From: Ligula intestinalis
Lineage: Eukaryota; Platyhelminthes; Cestoda; Diphyllobothriidea; Diphyllobothriidae
DNA length: 64,000 nucleotides
Assembly (NCBI GenBank): GCA_036362985.1
Contig: JAYGXS010000005.1
Span: 25,945,627-26,009,626 of the forward strand
Reading direction: 5' to 3'
This document shows, one piece after another, positions 60,101-62,639 of this stretch. The stretch's first letter is position 1. Each line of letters begins with the position of its first letter. Under the pieces are notes generated by a model that was given only the letters and a program-made list of their open reading frames with translations, was not told the DNA's origin and did no database searches. The position numbers and the translations under genes were made by a program.

Positions 60101-62237
60101 AAGGTCACTTGGGCGCCAAATATGCTGGCAAATGCGGCTAGCTAGAAGTGCAGGCGCGACCATGACGCAGCTCAGCTCAAGCCTACGGGGGCCGCCGTGC
60201 TTTGGCGGTGGTGACTGTCCGTTAATCGACCGATGCCGCGGGCACTCGGACGCTAGGGAAGGAAGGCATTGGAGCAGCTGCTACAGGGCTGATTCTCGAG
60301 CCCCGCCAGCAGCTACTGATCTAGACGGAGACGCAGGAATGAGTATTTCTAACCCTCGTGGATTGGATGCCAAACTGCGACCGTTTTCTCTCGCCAACAG
60401 TCGTTGGGAGTTTTGCAGTTCCTACTAAAGTGTCATACCTACTACAAATGTCATTCGTCATGGCCCCAAAAACGAACACGTGATGTTGACAATCTGTCAG
60501 TAGACAATACGCGAGGCTTGTCACTGTATTTATTAGATGTTAAGGCCTTGCAAAGCTTTCAGCCATAAACTTCGGTTTGCAATAAATCCCGGGAAGGCTG
60601 AGATAACCAGTTGTGGCACGTGAGCCGTCGTCAGCCGTTCATATCCTCAACCCAAGGTTGTGACAACCCGGGATTTGTATCCCAAGTTTTCACCTATTGG
60701 GCATATTGGGTCCAATGTTGTACAATTTGGCCATGGGCCGGTCGCTCTGAGGGTTACGACCAGAAATAGCCTTCTCATGATAGTGAATGTCTCCTATTAA
60801 AACCAAGAGGGCAACCGGCCCGTGGCTCGATGAACATTGGCTTCGCACTCAGTGACCAGAGACCTCCAGTTCGACCCCAAGTGATCCAAACCTGAGACTG
60901 GCTGACAACAGATAGTAAGCACAACAAGGTGAGCCTCTCTCCCATCATCCGATTGATGAACGACCTTTCTACTAGAGTAGTTGCCGGCTATTAAGCCCAC
61001 CTCGGGCCCAGACAAAATTGGGCTTAAGAAGCGGCGGGCGCAATAACCGGAGCGTCCTAGTTCTTGAGTAGCAAACGCAGGATAGGCGCTATACATTACA
61101 TACGTACTGTTTTATGTGTAGAGTTTGGTTATCTACAAGAAAGGAATGCTTTTTGTCTGTATTTTACGTAATAACAAAAACAAAAAATGATTTGCAACAC
61201 GTTTAAAAAAAGCGGTCTAGTGTCAGTTGTTTTGGAGGAAAATTCACTCGCAAGTGCTCTTTGATGTCCTTCTCCAGGCACCAGAAATCGTCGAATTTTG
61301 TAAAAGCTGATGCCTGTAGACCGCGTTGCGGAGTGAAGAGTGCAGCTCTCATCTGTGCAGCAATAGGAACTGGCTCTTCGTCCTGAGCATCATCACCAAC
61401 AACTTCCTCATTTGCTTCTCCTCCATTCTTCACTTCTTCCTTCTGAATGATTTCATTGACCAAGTTCTGCTCAACCAGTCAGATGAGAATCTCACTCTGT
61501 CTTGTTGGCAAACTGGGCTTTGTAGCCGGCAACTGGGCTTATTAGCCGGCAGATTTCGCTATGTAAAATTCCGTCCCAAGCTGATTTGGGTTTAATACGC
61601 AGCTGGGCCTATTAACCGTGGGTTTAATAACCGGCGACTACTGTAGTTTCTGTTACGGCCCGCGCCTGGTACTCGTAATTAGCACGAACTCTGACTTAGT
61701 CCGACTACTGTCTCGAACGACAGCACGAGGGAAGAAGAGAAGTCAGTTAGCGTGGAGATGCGGTGAAAGTAAGATGCCTTAACGGCCAATACGCGCTACC
61801 TGGCGCCTCCTTGCTCACCACTGGTAAAAAAATGGCCGCTAACTGGTCCAATTGCTGTCGGGCAGAAAATTCGGACATGGAAAAAGAAGGCCGTTCTGAG
61901 TATTCGGCACCCTGTTTTCGAGCGCGGTAACACCACATTTGGCATACGGAGATTAACTCCCTATTCCGTCTACTCGAATAGCAGACTTCCTACATCAAAG
62001 GGGTAGTCTGCCTCGGATATAGTTGTTATGAGGTTTGCCTTTTAACCTGAGCTGGCATTTGGTCATGTAACCATAGCTGATGCGCTCACCCCCATTAAAA
62101 TACCCGTTCCAACCTCTGCCTCTCTCCTCTAGGCTCTTCGGTGGTGTCTCGTTAGGGACACTCGTGCGCGCGCAACAGTCGACGACCTCCTTCGGATGAA
62201 TTACTGCGCCTGCCCCAATTCAAACTCTGTTTCGTGA
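18172..62237 (+). CDS. TTK: Dual-specificity spindle-checkpoint kinase Mps1/TTK (split gene)
   Basis: Mps1/TTK acts at kinetochores, where it phosphorylates checkpoint proteins until chromosomes attach. The joined exons are 18172-18299, 18343-18410, 18459-18565, 18664-18822, 19900-19975, 21368-21401, 21703-22401, 26794-26945, 35795-35964, 54406-54641, 59312-59476 and 62133-62237, all with GT..AG borders and matching phases. With the candidate first exon the product is 715 residues. It has TPR-like helices (about 22-165), a basic stretch, an acidic patch (about 290-303), a KEN box (365-367) and a kinase domain (about 430-710). Kinase landmarks are GRGGFS, ALK with Lys455, Glu472, HLDLKPEN with Asp553, DLG with Asp570, YMSPE and DIWALG. 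The TPR plus C-terminal kinase layout and the motif LKLIDLGI point to Mps1 rather than Bub1. Large introns are full of dead retroelements. No AATAAA is visible in the first 400 bases after the stop. Confidence 0.9.
18343..18410 (+). CDS. TTK: TTK exon 3: TPR helix
   Basis: It encodes AVPEDWSDQNYTIMIMRLAILKG, split here as AVPEDWSDQNYTIM then IMRLAILKG. The preceding intron (18300-18342) is only 43 bases. The donor is read as aaggg/gtttgc, which is weak. The frame stays open through the following 48 bases, so unspliced read-through is possible. Confidence 0.75.
18459..18565 (+). CDS. TTK: TTK exon 4: TPR helix
   Basis: Acceptor ttttttgtag before 18459 and donor ttag/gtgggt after 18565. It encodes SSCGENADLLISLRICGR and NAPLMIALAHYYALLG, comparable to the V.I..AQ.E...G helix of Mps1 TPR domains. 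Phases match exon 3 (phase 2) and exon 5 (phase 1). Confidence 0.75.
18664..18822 (+). CDS. TTK: TTK exon 5: last TPR helices
   Basis: It encodes QTKRAEDALVKAKANVVSEE and AVQLVERAMELLKSKHSLR, an amphipathic helix pair typical of the final TPR and capping helix. It ends with PLTGVYDYIPFAK before a strong donor, aaag/gtgagt. Confidence 0.9.
19000..19899 (+). repeat. Pyrimidine-rich intron tract
   Basis: The intron between exons 5 and 6 is strongly C/T-biased, most of all from 19380 to 19640. A 12-base unit ttcacccttacc is repeated near 19767-19795. Open frames here come from the bias and carry no domain. Confidence 0.7.
19900..19975 (+). CDS. TTK: TTK exon 6: basic linker
   Basis: Acceptor ttctcgtag and donor aaaa/gtaagt. 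It encodes TLYQESIMVISPRRRSKSVS then PKKEK, with two SP sites in a basic context. Such sites are plausible CDK targets and the cluster could be a nuclear localisation signal. The phase fits exon 5 (phase 1) and exon 7 (phase 2). Confidence 0.75.
20098..21133 (-). pseudogene. Non-LTR element ORF2 C-terminal part
   Basis: On the minus strand, 21133 to 20786 reads FYPHLTFSDHTRKVAGEVNR and IKALADTSYGCAKETL..TYVAPI, the RT thumb region of jockey/CR1-like LINEs. After a break, 20716 to 20426 gives ATGCYKMLSIDHLHVET-like helices. Then 20316 to 20098 gives HDCQHLFTCS and LTPAYLWLKAVEVSAHL, a zinc-binding-like tail. Stops separate the blocks. A (GT)n tract abuts the 3' end near 20073. Another copy of the tail lies at 55520-55828. 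Confidence 0.8.
21368..21401 (+). CDS. TTK: TTK exon 7: 34-base microexon
   Basis: Acceptor acctttag and donor ccag/gttagt. It encodes LKLASLTSAPQ. It is called because it bridges exon 6 (phase 2) to exon 8 (phase 0) exactly. Skipping it would shift the frame of everything downstream. Confidence 0.6.
21703..22401 (+). CDS. TTK: TTK exon 8: disordered linker and glycine-rich loop
   Basis: This 699-base exon encodes a Ser-rich segment, Pro-rich stretches, an acidic run (IEETEDEEDEDEY), an RS-rich block (RRQQRSRHRSSSSTDR), a KEN box (EEDKENLP, codons 22174-22182) and polyproline (QPPPPRPPPPP). It then opens the kinase with KYLVLREIGRGGFST, the ATP-binding glycine loop. The intron cuts inside the loop (donor cgacc/gtgagt), as the next exon begins VYCVL. 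A lysine- and glutamate-containing helix precedes the kinase. Confidence 0.93.
22402..23511. other. Intron 8 left part, no gene recognised
   Basis: Non-coding intron sequence. An open frame on the minus strand at 22159-22671 overlaps exon 8 and has no recognised domain. Past 23000 the DNA is AT-rich up to the PLE boundary. Confidence 0.5.
23512..23963 (-). repeat. Left inverted arm of the PLE
   Basis: On the minus strand it reads TGCELLEAWMSDPNSINRHV and PPCYFAIRARDQKPGPSSS, the same as the plus-strand C-terminus at 25170-25310. It ends in a tail carrying ctgacga..gaaagctc/agaataaa, a hammerhead-like core (23550-23597). Confidence 0.88.
23964..25351 (+). pseudogene. PLE reverse transcriptase and GIY-YIG endonuclease (frameshifted)
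   Basis: The RT begins near FNLSKLMSRKLNFL, then TLVSFDVFSLFASIPPDLAR. A frameshift near 24255 is followed by TPIGSPISSLIAELVLQEL and WYRYVDNTFVII, in which the second Asp of YVDD is Asn (codons 24395-24406). Two more frame changes flank GIFPDIKFTKEEESAGQLPF. The frame recovers at LSFHSNHPLTHKRRCIQ and continues without a break into HALPYIKNVSEATERI and the endonuclease: GVIYRLPCRDCSCHYTGQTG then RRFSSRIKEHKWAV. PLE proteins copy their RNA by target-primed synthesis and cut with GIY-YIG. This copy cannot. Confidence 0.92.
25458..25505 (+). ncRNA. Hammerhead-like ribozyme motif in the PLE 3' tail
   Basis: The order is ctgccga (25461-25467, consensus CTGANGA with one change), a six-pair stem ggcttc/ggagtc, then gaaa (25487-25490) and cctc/agaataaa with the expected cleavage point after the C. 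The left arm keeps the better core ctgacga. Penelope-like elements are known to carry minimal hammerheads in their pseudo-LTRs. The A-to-C core change probably kills this one. Confidence 0.5.
25595..25990 (-). pseudogene. CR1-like RT C-terminal fragment
   Basis: On the minus strand 25990 downwards reads RVTKAVPELKQLTYEQRLTA then a stop, PLRYRQYRGARTATFQLLRG, a stop, DLFQIAPRSNCRGHDCQLKK and, further on, NPYIPKNIDDYK. The VP.L..L.YEQRL..LnL..L..RR.RGD pattern is the C-terminal end of CR1-type ORF2 proteins. It is not necessarily part of the 784-4512 element. The adjacent DNA at 26000-26410 has an open minus frame without a recognised domain. Confidence 0.75.
26000..26793. other. Intron 8 right part, no gene recognised
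   Basis: An 81-codon minus-strand frame (26408 to 26163) is hydrophilic and unassigned. The last 60 bases before 26794 form the polypyrimidine tract of the exon 9 acceptor. Confidence 0.5.
26794..26945 (+). CDS. TTK: TTK exon 9: kinase N-lobe
   Basis: It encodes VYCVLNRERKLCALKQVQF, where the Lys of ALK is the expected ATP-anchoring Lys455. The helix C block VCQNEVNLLLSL follows with Glu472, then GRVISIFS. It starts in phase 0 and ends in phase 2, with donor tcgca/gtgagt. Confidence 0.93.
26946..28061. other. Intron 9 left part with a LINE 3' end-like repeat
   Basis: Mostly unassigned. The block 27840-27950 (cttcttgtcgtgttcttcct.. then aggcggtgacacctcggcct) matches the 3' ends at 41640-41745 and 44895-44985 of the RNase H-bearing LINE. 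It is therefore a solitary LINE tail in the same orientation. Confidence 0.6.
28080..28167. repeat. Short stem-loop MITE-like repeat, copy 2
   Basis: Inverted relative to the copy at 15058-15147; the similarity extends from about 28062 to 28182. The ends gaaacaaactccct and agggagtttgtttta are inverted repeats of each other. Confidence 0.6.
28168..28931. other. Intron 9, unassigned stretch before the palindrome
   Basis: No recognisable gene. The open plus frame at 28526-28828 (100 codons, Arg-rich) has no domain and no support. Confidence 0.4.
29020..29066 (-). ncRNA. Hammerhead-like motif, left outer end of the palindrome
   Basis: On the minus strand: ctgacga (29057-29063), a stem containing actgg/ccagt, then gaaa and atttactc/aataaac. 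It is the mirror of the motif at 32380-32425. Confidence 0.5.
29239..30716 (-). pseudogene. PLE RT-endonuclease, minus-strand arm
   Basis: From the gap the frame reads EANIAKIYGFPKVQKPEVPL, ITVSDDEIMVSFDVVSLFTS, then an in-frame TAA after KVPATA. From 30372 a 377-codon frame continues: KGAPMGSPISEFLAEITMQR, VRNVDDTFVVVKK (the YVDD box has Asn for Tyr but keeps both Asp), LPFLDVLVQRNADG, WRVLPYIRKVSELVERHL, then EAIYKIPCKACDKVYCGQTG, a GIY-YIG-type domain with its Cys pair, RVREH-like RIREH and the terminal GRGFLEAMHSDDSCINRRIE. It is the best preserved PLE coding region in the window. The N-terminus is missing. Confidence 0.95.
30717..30726. other. Assembly gap at the palindrome centre
   Basis: Ten N exactly on the axis of symmetry. 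The missing centre may hold the PLE 5' part, or it may be an assembly break caused by the palindrome itself. Confidence 0.99.
30727..32204 (+). pseudogene. PLE RT-endonuclease, plus-strand arm
   Basis: Mirror copy of the minus-strand arm. It shares the in-frame TAA after KVPATA and has an extra TAA a little further on (tat ttt taa near 31097), so the long frame restarts at GAPMGSPISE and runs 354 codons to 32204. The RT box is again NVDDTFVV (near 31236-31247). The endonuclease reads KVYRGQTGRSVSTRIREH, with Arg where the other arm has Cys, and SYLDTKE where it has GYLDTKE. Confidence 0.95.
32380..32425 (+). ncRNA. Hammerhead-like motif, right outer end of the palindrome
   Basis: CTGACGA at 32380-32386 is followed by cgaactgg ggat ccagtgtc (paired with one bulge), then GAAA at 32407-32410 and atttactc/aataaac, with the predicted cleavage after 32418. 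The core letters match CUGANGA...GAAA. The closing pair of the middle stem is not the canonical G-C, so activity is uncertain. Confidence 0.5.
32819..33120 (-). pseudogene. PLE GIY-YIG endonuclease fragment of another lineage
   Basis: On the minus strand it reads AGYIARTSRRLSKRVRGHIP, AWLGKGRLRGTNSSILAHL, YRVDTKEAFRVIYKVSSN and AKAATIRLRQPVLCSQKNFV. The Y-I-x-R-T-x-R-x-L...R-x-x-H block and the LCSQK..V...P end are typical of endonuclease tails in a second group of flatworm PLEs. No RT part is attached. Confidence 0.7.
33600..33790 (+). repeat. Repeat B with degenerate TTAGGG-like tail, copy 1
   Basis: The head gtatggccgcctaaagagag..gggaacgggaaccgccc recurs at 58105-58160 and, more loosely, near 52115-52160. 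In this copy and at 58180-58260 the head is followed by loosely repeated gtta(g)gg words (gggttaaggtgag, gattagggtttcg). Non-coding. Confidence 0.55.
34346..34756. mobile_element. Pogo-type MITE, non-autonomous
   Basis: The left end cagtagtcgccggttattaa and right end ttaataaccgccgaatagtg are inverted repeats, and CAGT ends are typical of pogo/Tigger elements. It is a diverged relative of the element at 60975-61643 and shares almost its whole length, but lacks the transposase stretch. The flanking TA is not intact here. Confidence 0.8.
34905..34960 (-). ncRNA. Hammerhead-like motif of a PLE tail
   Basis: On the minus strand: atgacga (34941-34947, core C replaced by A), gccagtcgctctcgct, gaaa (34921-34924) then tgtc/aataaatc. 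The order and the gaaaNgtc/aataaa ending match the other PLE tails in this window. No PLE coding sequence is adjacent. Confidence 0.4.
35795..35964 (+). CDS. TTK: TTK exon 10: hinge and helix D-E
   Basis: Acceptor ttaattag. It encodes HQITTTHLDLVMELAEQNLK, where VMELAE is the hinge (compare VME in Mps1 kinases), then LFLQERM, SNIFIVFYWTEMLACVKVLH. An 18.4-kb intron follows the donor cgaa/gtgagt. Confidence 0.92.
35965..36600. other. Intron 10 start, no gene recognised
   Basis: Donor-proximal intron sequence. Both strands were checked and no domain was found. Confidence 0.5.
36640..37690 (+). repeat. Repeat C, two degraded direct copies
   Basis: Blocks 36695-36870 and 37235-37690 share tttctttc.tc.ctat..caat.tg.tgcg and gagtcaccgcgttt..ttgttgaa.ctcgt..tgatatcgtcg. 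The same words recur at 55130-55490. Non-coding; the family is unknown. Confidence 0.6.
37953..38044 (+). repeat. tRNA-like SINE head or tRNA pseudogene
   Basis: An A-box-like tagctcaaattgctagagcg (37961-37980) and a perfect B-box agttcgactcc (38012-38022) have tRNA-like spacing. A T7 run, a Pol III-type terminator, follows at 38038-38044. The anticodon stem does not pair well, so I do not call a working tRNA. Confidence 0.55.
38500..38760 (+). repeat. Repeat C, further copy
   Basis: gttgtcaagacagagtccagaa and aggtggctggcgcggcctaag match the block at 54856-54935. Non-coding. Confidence 0.5.
39350..39560 (+). repeat. Repeat D, copy 1
   Basis: aatcctgtcggcaggttgcg and ggcctacgggcggatcgata recur about 925 bases downstream (40270-40470) in direct orientation, as aatcctgccggcagcttgcg and ggcctatgggcggatcgata. 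Confidence 0.7.
40270..40470 (+). repeat. Repeat D, copy 2
   Basis: Direct copy of 39350-39560. The next block (40520-40700) is itself repeated at 43255-43460, sharing cgctaaaaatag and gtctggattggc..aattttca. Several unrelated repeats are therefore layered here. Confidence 0.7.
41170..41420 (+). repeat. SINE-like repeat with tRNA-type promoter, copy 1
   Basis: A-box agtggccaagcggt (41175-41188) and B-box ggtcgaatc (41217-41226) lie in tRNA Leu/Ser-like order. The body (ctttattgtgcac, gccagggctagt.ttgactgc) recurs at 53770-53970. Confidence 0.6.
41470..41760 (+). repeat. LINE 3' end, solitary
   Basis: Matches the 3' region of the RNase H-bearing LINE at 44690-44985: cttgtgaccaccatctaattg against cttgtgactaccatcttattg, then cgcttgctt..atgttatactag and ggggctcacacaaggcgt. 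Confidence 0.7.
42140..42310 (+). repeat. Repeat E, copy 1
   Basis: The stretch agctctattcaagatcag to ggtgttctggcctgcacactgattggt is similar to 58830-58950 (agcctttattcaggacgg to ggggttctggcgtgcatgctgattcgt). Confidence 0.6.
42455..42720 (+). pseudogene. PLE C-terminal fragment with the GIY-YIG core deleted
   Basis: It reads FRLEATIKGQIMKPEDPLPR then QETSEVDYTI, the usual bridge from RT to GIY-YIG in PLEs. It jumps straight to ESWLRAPQSINKCNDLLNPY, the extreme C-terminal end. Some 60 residues including the endonuclease core are missing, without a frame break. A chance open frame of 281 codons (42098-42943) runs through it and is not a gene. Confidence 0.75.
43165..43245 (-). repeat. PLE 3' tail remnant
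   Basis: gatgcgatctctggaatgac..ttgttctgagctttcagctt is a diverged match to the left arm of the PLE at 23525-23575, in the same orientation. On the minus strand it keeps gaaagctc/agaac, the hammerhead-like ending, but no complete core. Confidence 0.6.
43706..44985 (+). pseudogene. LINE with RNase H domain and zinc-knuckle tail
   Basis: IYTDRSAIV, then a stop, then GGAGVVMTKGSW and SSSFDAEMLALLTLVKWLE (43860-44045) are the first strands of a retroelement RNase H. The third acidic part is near ILTGCKSTVDALQNF, and VEIAWILSHVGTPGNEQADA (about 44195-44255, another frame) is the characteristic H.G..GNE.AD end. A C-terminal piece near 44446 reads RFRTGHCPKLTHIRKRY then TCAACGEEETNEHLMC, a CX2CX7HX2C knuckle. 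The 3' UTR continues to about 44985. In non-LTR elements of the R1/I type RNase H removes template RNA. RT is absent here, and stops and frame changes kill the rest. Confidence 0.82.
45366..45440 (+). repeat. Degraded tRNA-like SINE head
   Basis: tcgtggctcagttgactaaagcg resembles an A-box. The B-box (agttctaatatc) is decayed. The head is followed by unrelated sequence. Confidence 0.4.
45483..45605 (-). repeat. Dispersed repeat A, copy 3 (inverted)
   Basis: The reverse complement of ttaaggctaagaaggctaacc..cttccaagcccagttctttagtagatgggag matches the repeats at 9640-9825 and 10800-10960. Confidence 0.7.
46170..46250 (-). repeat. PLE tail with hammerhead-like hairpin
   Basis: gaagattcgatcactggaaca..tttttattttcctgacgtctcgg corresponds to the outer end of the PLE arm at 23525-23565. 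On the minus strand: ctatga, then the perfect hairpin attccc/gggaat, then gagacgtc/aggaaaataaa. Confidence 0.5.
46335..46365. repeat. (TG)n microsatellite
   Basis: A pure (GT)n run of about 31 bases. Confidence 0.95.
47000..48190 (-). mobile_element. Old PLE fragment with inverted arms
   Basis: On the minus strand 47759 to 47349 reads KLLKNKACRVIPYIKGVSEQ, then GENCILEHKLAALRLDPNSQ, LATHGRENGQNLDIQRVIII and GADANSANRHLELPAA. This is a GIY-YIG endonuclease C-terminal part with many breaks. The following tail (47160 to 47010) has an inverted partner at 48040-48190 reading the other way: minus AYKLSCTFKPLIYSGSI against plus ADKFSRTFQSPINDGSI, and gaacggttttgtt against aacctgttcctgtga on the DNA. 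The arms are much more diverged than in the other PLEs, so this insertion is old. Confidence 0.7.
48191..51250. other. Intron 10 stretch without recognised genes
   Basis: No domain-bearing frame on either strand. A C14 run lies at 48958-48971. The open frames at 48371-48956, 50251-50556 and 50869-51078 are unassigned. Near 51255-51325 a block with cttattagccgccatcaacca is distantly like the repeat at the window start. Confidence 0.4.
51330..52940. other. Intron 10 stretch, non-coding
   Basis: Unassigned. From about 52110 a gtacggccgcctatgcagga head (repeat B-like) is followed by loosely spaced ccctaac/cttaaccc words up to 52370, the opposite sense of the TTAGGG-like tails at 33700 and 58200. 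Confidence 0.4.
52962..53345. repeat. MITE-like element with repeated TATAAGGCGC words
   Basis: Five copies of tataaggcgc or one- to two-base variants lie near both ends (52997, 53044, 53061, 53300, 53317). The centre (53120-53285) holds three imperfect 40-55 base units, each of the form gc(g)tatTCaCAATA..TTcAAc..TTCAg. No open frame. Resembles non-autonomous DNA transposons of animals, but no clean terminal inversion was found. Confidence 0.5.
53770..53970 (+). repeat. SINE-like repeat, copy 2
   Basis: Direct copy of the 41170-41420 body: cactacaatcatcagg, ttttttgtgcaca, gccagggctagtgtagactgc. The tRNA-like head is truncated. Confidence 0.6.
54127..54172. repeat. (GT)n microsatellite upstream of exon 11
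   Basis: A near-pure GT run of 46 bases with one GC interruption, about 230 bases upstream of the catalytic-loop exon. Confidence 0.95.
54406..54641 (+). CDS. TTK: TTK exon 11: catalytic and activation loops
   Basis: Acceptor cccgcag. It encodes IVHLDLKPENFVLVQG with catalytic Asp553, then RLKLIDLGISQRL, in which the metal-binding DFG is DLG. The activation segment STHMDLERPMGSMAYMSPEQ follows, then a Ser/Gly-rich insert SGSTRSPSGGLNPLTDDD. It ends in phase 0 at gcaag/gtttgt. Confidence 0.95.
54760..55500. repeat. Repeat C copy containing an inverted pair
   Basis: 54835-54990 and 55200-55355 are inverted copies sharing tcccacaccgggacccggtt, gtcaagaaggccggag, gcgaccaacactcaa and taggtaggctcccgac. 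The right part (55130-55490) matches repeat C at 37320-37690. A complete element may be two arms around a centre of about 210 bases. Confidence 0.7.
55520..55828 (-). pseudogene. LINE ORF2 zinc-binding C-terminus
   Basis: It reads DTCPDCGVSPHNCQHFFVCS then GTQLTPVDLWLKSFEVSAFL. The CPDC..H.C.H.F.C pattern is the metal-binding tail of jockey/CR1-like ORF2 proteins. It is related to the fragment at 20098-20316. Confidence 0.8.
55857..56690 (+). pseudogene. RTE-like LINE RT C-terminal half
   Basis: IMALGVVPSKIIVLTKAYIH and FGV, a stop, QGYFLLPMLLNYVIDCIL (55895-56070) are the RT region before the catalytic box. The LTDL.FADDIALLA block has become LTDLHNVNAISLLALSFD (near 56135-56180), so both catalytic Asp are gone. 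It continues with VIDTGKTKVFSCCIRVQEEA and, after frame changes, LRVEYTDYVSNEAARREYLC near 56580. An RTE-like clade is inferred from the GKTKVFS.C and VKYTD.VSNE style blocks, shared with the element at 62640-63900. Confidence 0.82.
57020..57880 (+). mobile_element. PLE endonuclease fragment with inverted arms
   Basis: On the plus strand 57326-57735 encodes VHPKDKVSYLERKGVVYK, MRCASCDAVYCGQTRKCAST (GIY-YIG type), HQHQSSVRRRDHLLQVAIHT and TRIVGTFPTRKGREFLEEMH, then a stop. The left part, about 57025-57290, is an inverted copy of 57600-57875. Compare attatgtcagtctacgcc with the inverse of ggggcagactgacataat, and the ctgaagacga cores at both outer ends (57074-57080 inverted, 57813-57819). No RT remains. 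Confidence 0.88.
57813..57860 (+). ncRNA. Hammerhead-like motif of the PLE tail
   Basis: CTGAAGA (57813-57819), cgaacggggga..cctgtttt, GAAA (57840-57843), then atttacac/attaaag, where the cleavage-site TC is replaced by AC. The inverted partner (57040-57085) has gata in place of gaaa. Both are probably inactive. Confidence 0.45.
58090..58260 (+). repeat. Repeat B, copy 2
   Basis: The gtatgattgcctatacagcgcacgggaacggg head is followed by attaggattacgattaagg and related words. Compare 33600-33790. Confidence 0.55.
58440..58560. repeat. Two PLE tails fused head to head
   Basis: ggcctgacgtttc (58456-58468) and gaaacgtcaggcc (near 58497-58510) are a perfect 13-base inverted pair around a centre of about 30 bases. 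Each half is the gaaacgtc/agg ending seen in hammerhead-bearing PLE tails. gcgatcgcatctcttctcc just downstream matches the outer arm words gatgcgatctctgg. On the minus strand a ggctt/aagcc stem precedes gaaacgtc. Confidence 0.55.
58815..58950 (+). repeat. Repeat E, copy 2
   Basis: Direct, diverged copy of 42140-42310. Confidence 0.55.
59312..59476 (+). CDS. TTK: TTK exon 12: helix F and C-lobe
   Basis: Acceptor ttccaacag and donor ttaag/gtgagt. It encodes VRLKADIWALGIILFEMTFG then RTPFHGMNPASIIASLLNP. The D.WALG block is the invariant subdomain IX Asp, and the MTFG.TPF pattern is close to that of Mps1 kinases. Confidence 0.95.
59646..59757 (+). pseudogene. Ty3/Gypsy RT scrap
   Basis: It reads YPVNTEDDSLMARTDETLDA then MSGNRVFLTLDLVAGF and a stop. 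The R-x-D-E/D-T-L-D-A-L-x-G...F-x-T-L-D-L-x-x-G-[FY] motif, with the first catalytic Asp, belongs to Ty3/Gypsy-type LTR retrotransposons. Nothing else of the element is visible nearby. Confidence 0.65.
59758..60815. other. Intron 12 stretch, no gene recognised
   Basis: GT-rich DNA near 59930-60110, then unassigned sequence. The 135-codon open frame at 60021-60428 has no domain and no splice context. Confidence 0.45.
60816..60885 (+). repeat. tRNA-like SINE head
   Basis: A-box-like tggctcgatgaacattgg (60822-60840) and perfect B-box agttcgacccc (60868-60878). It is followed by a short unrelated body that runs into the pogo element at 60975. Confidence 0.5.
60975..61643. mobile_element. Pogo-type DNA transposon, internally deleted
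   Basis: 669 bases flanked by TA on both sides (60973-60974 and 61644-61645), as expected for a Tc1/mariner-superfamily insertion. The left end is gagtagttgccggctatta and the right end taataaccggcgactactg, inverted repeats with a CAGT-type terminus (first base mutated at the left). Inside, only the C-terminus of the transposase remains. The non-autonomous relative is at 34346-34756. Confidence 0.88.
61203..61463 (-). pseudogene. Pogo transposase C-terminus with PIP box
   Basis: Eighty-six codons: an acidic stretch (EEVVGDDAQDEEPVPI), then RGLQASAFTKFDDFWCLEKD and a terminal KQLTLDRFF. QLTLDRFF fits the PCNA-interacting (PIP) consensus Q-x-x-L-x-x-F-F, which pogo transposases carry at their C-terminus. 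The DNA-binding and DDE catalytic parts are absent, so it cannot transpose itself. Confidence 0.75.
61646..62132. other. Intron 12 right end
   Basis: No gene. It ends in the polypyrimidine tract tctctcctctag of the last TTK exon. Confidence 0.6.
62133..62237 (+). CDS. TTK: TTK exon 13: terminal exon with stop
   Basis: Acceptor ctcctctag. It encodes ALRWCLVRDTRARATVDDLL then RMNYCACPNSNSVS and a TGA at 62235-62237. The C-L-x-R-D-x-x-x-R-x-T-x-x-x-L-L pattern is kinase subdomain XI with its conserved Arg. Only about ten residues follow the kinase fold, so the C-terminal extension is very short. Confidence 0.88.
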   Translation, partial: ALRWCLVRDTRARATVDDLLRMNYCACPNSNSVS

Positions 62238-62639
62238 GGTCTTGAAGGGGCAGTCCGTTTGCGCCACAGTCCACCCCACACACAAACCTCCTCCTTTGTC
62301 CTGAAGCTCGCCCAACCTTCCAGTTGTGGAAACAAAGACACCCCCCCTGTTAATGTCCGTGAGACTAGCCTTCCGCCCAACTCTCCCCAAAATCTTCATC
62401 CAAGCTGGCCCGTGCACATATTATTTCCGCTGCCGAACCCCCTGTTTCCATCTCGAAACCTTTTGCTTCTATTCTGCGACCTTCAAAAAAGTACCTGGTG
62501 ACCATGTGTATAAGTTTTGTACAGTCTTGATATCTGACATTTGTTGAAACCTTTTTTTCTGGTTTTATCTGAGTATATATGTGCCTGGTGCGTCCGTTCT
62601 TCTGTCCTGATTTTCGGTTTTTGTCTGCTGGCGTACTTC
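62238..62639 (+). other. TTK: TTK 3' flank, presumed 3' UTR
   Basis: Begins directly after the stop. I see no AATAAA or ATTAAA in it, so the cleavage site cannot be placed. A T-rich region lies at 62549-62570. Confidence 0.4.

Noticed and set aside
60021..60428. 135-codon frame in intron 12
   Set aside because: No family resemblance and no splice or repeat support.
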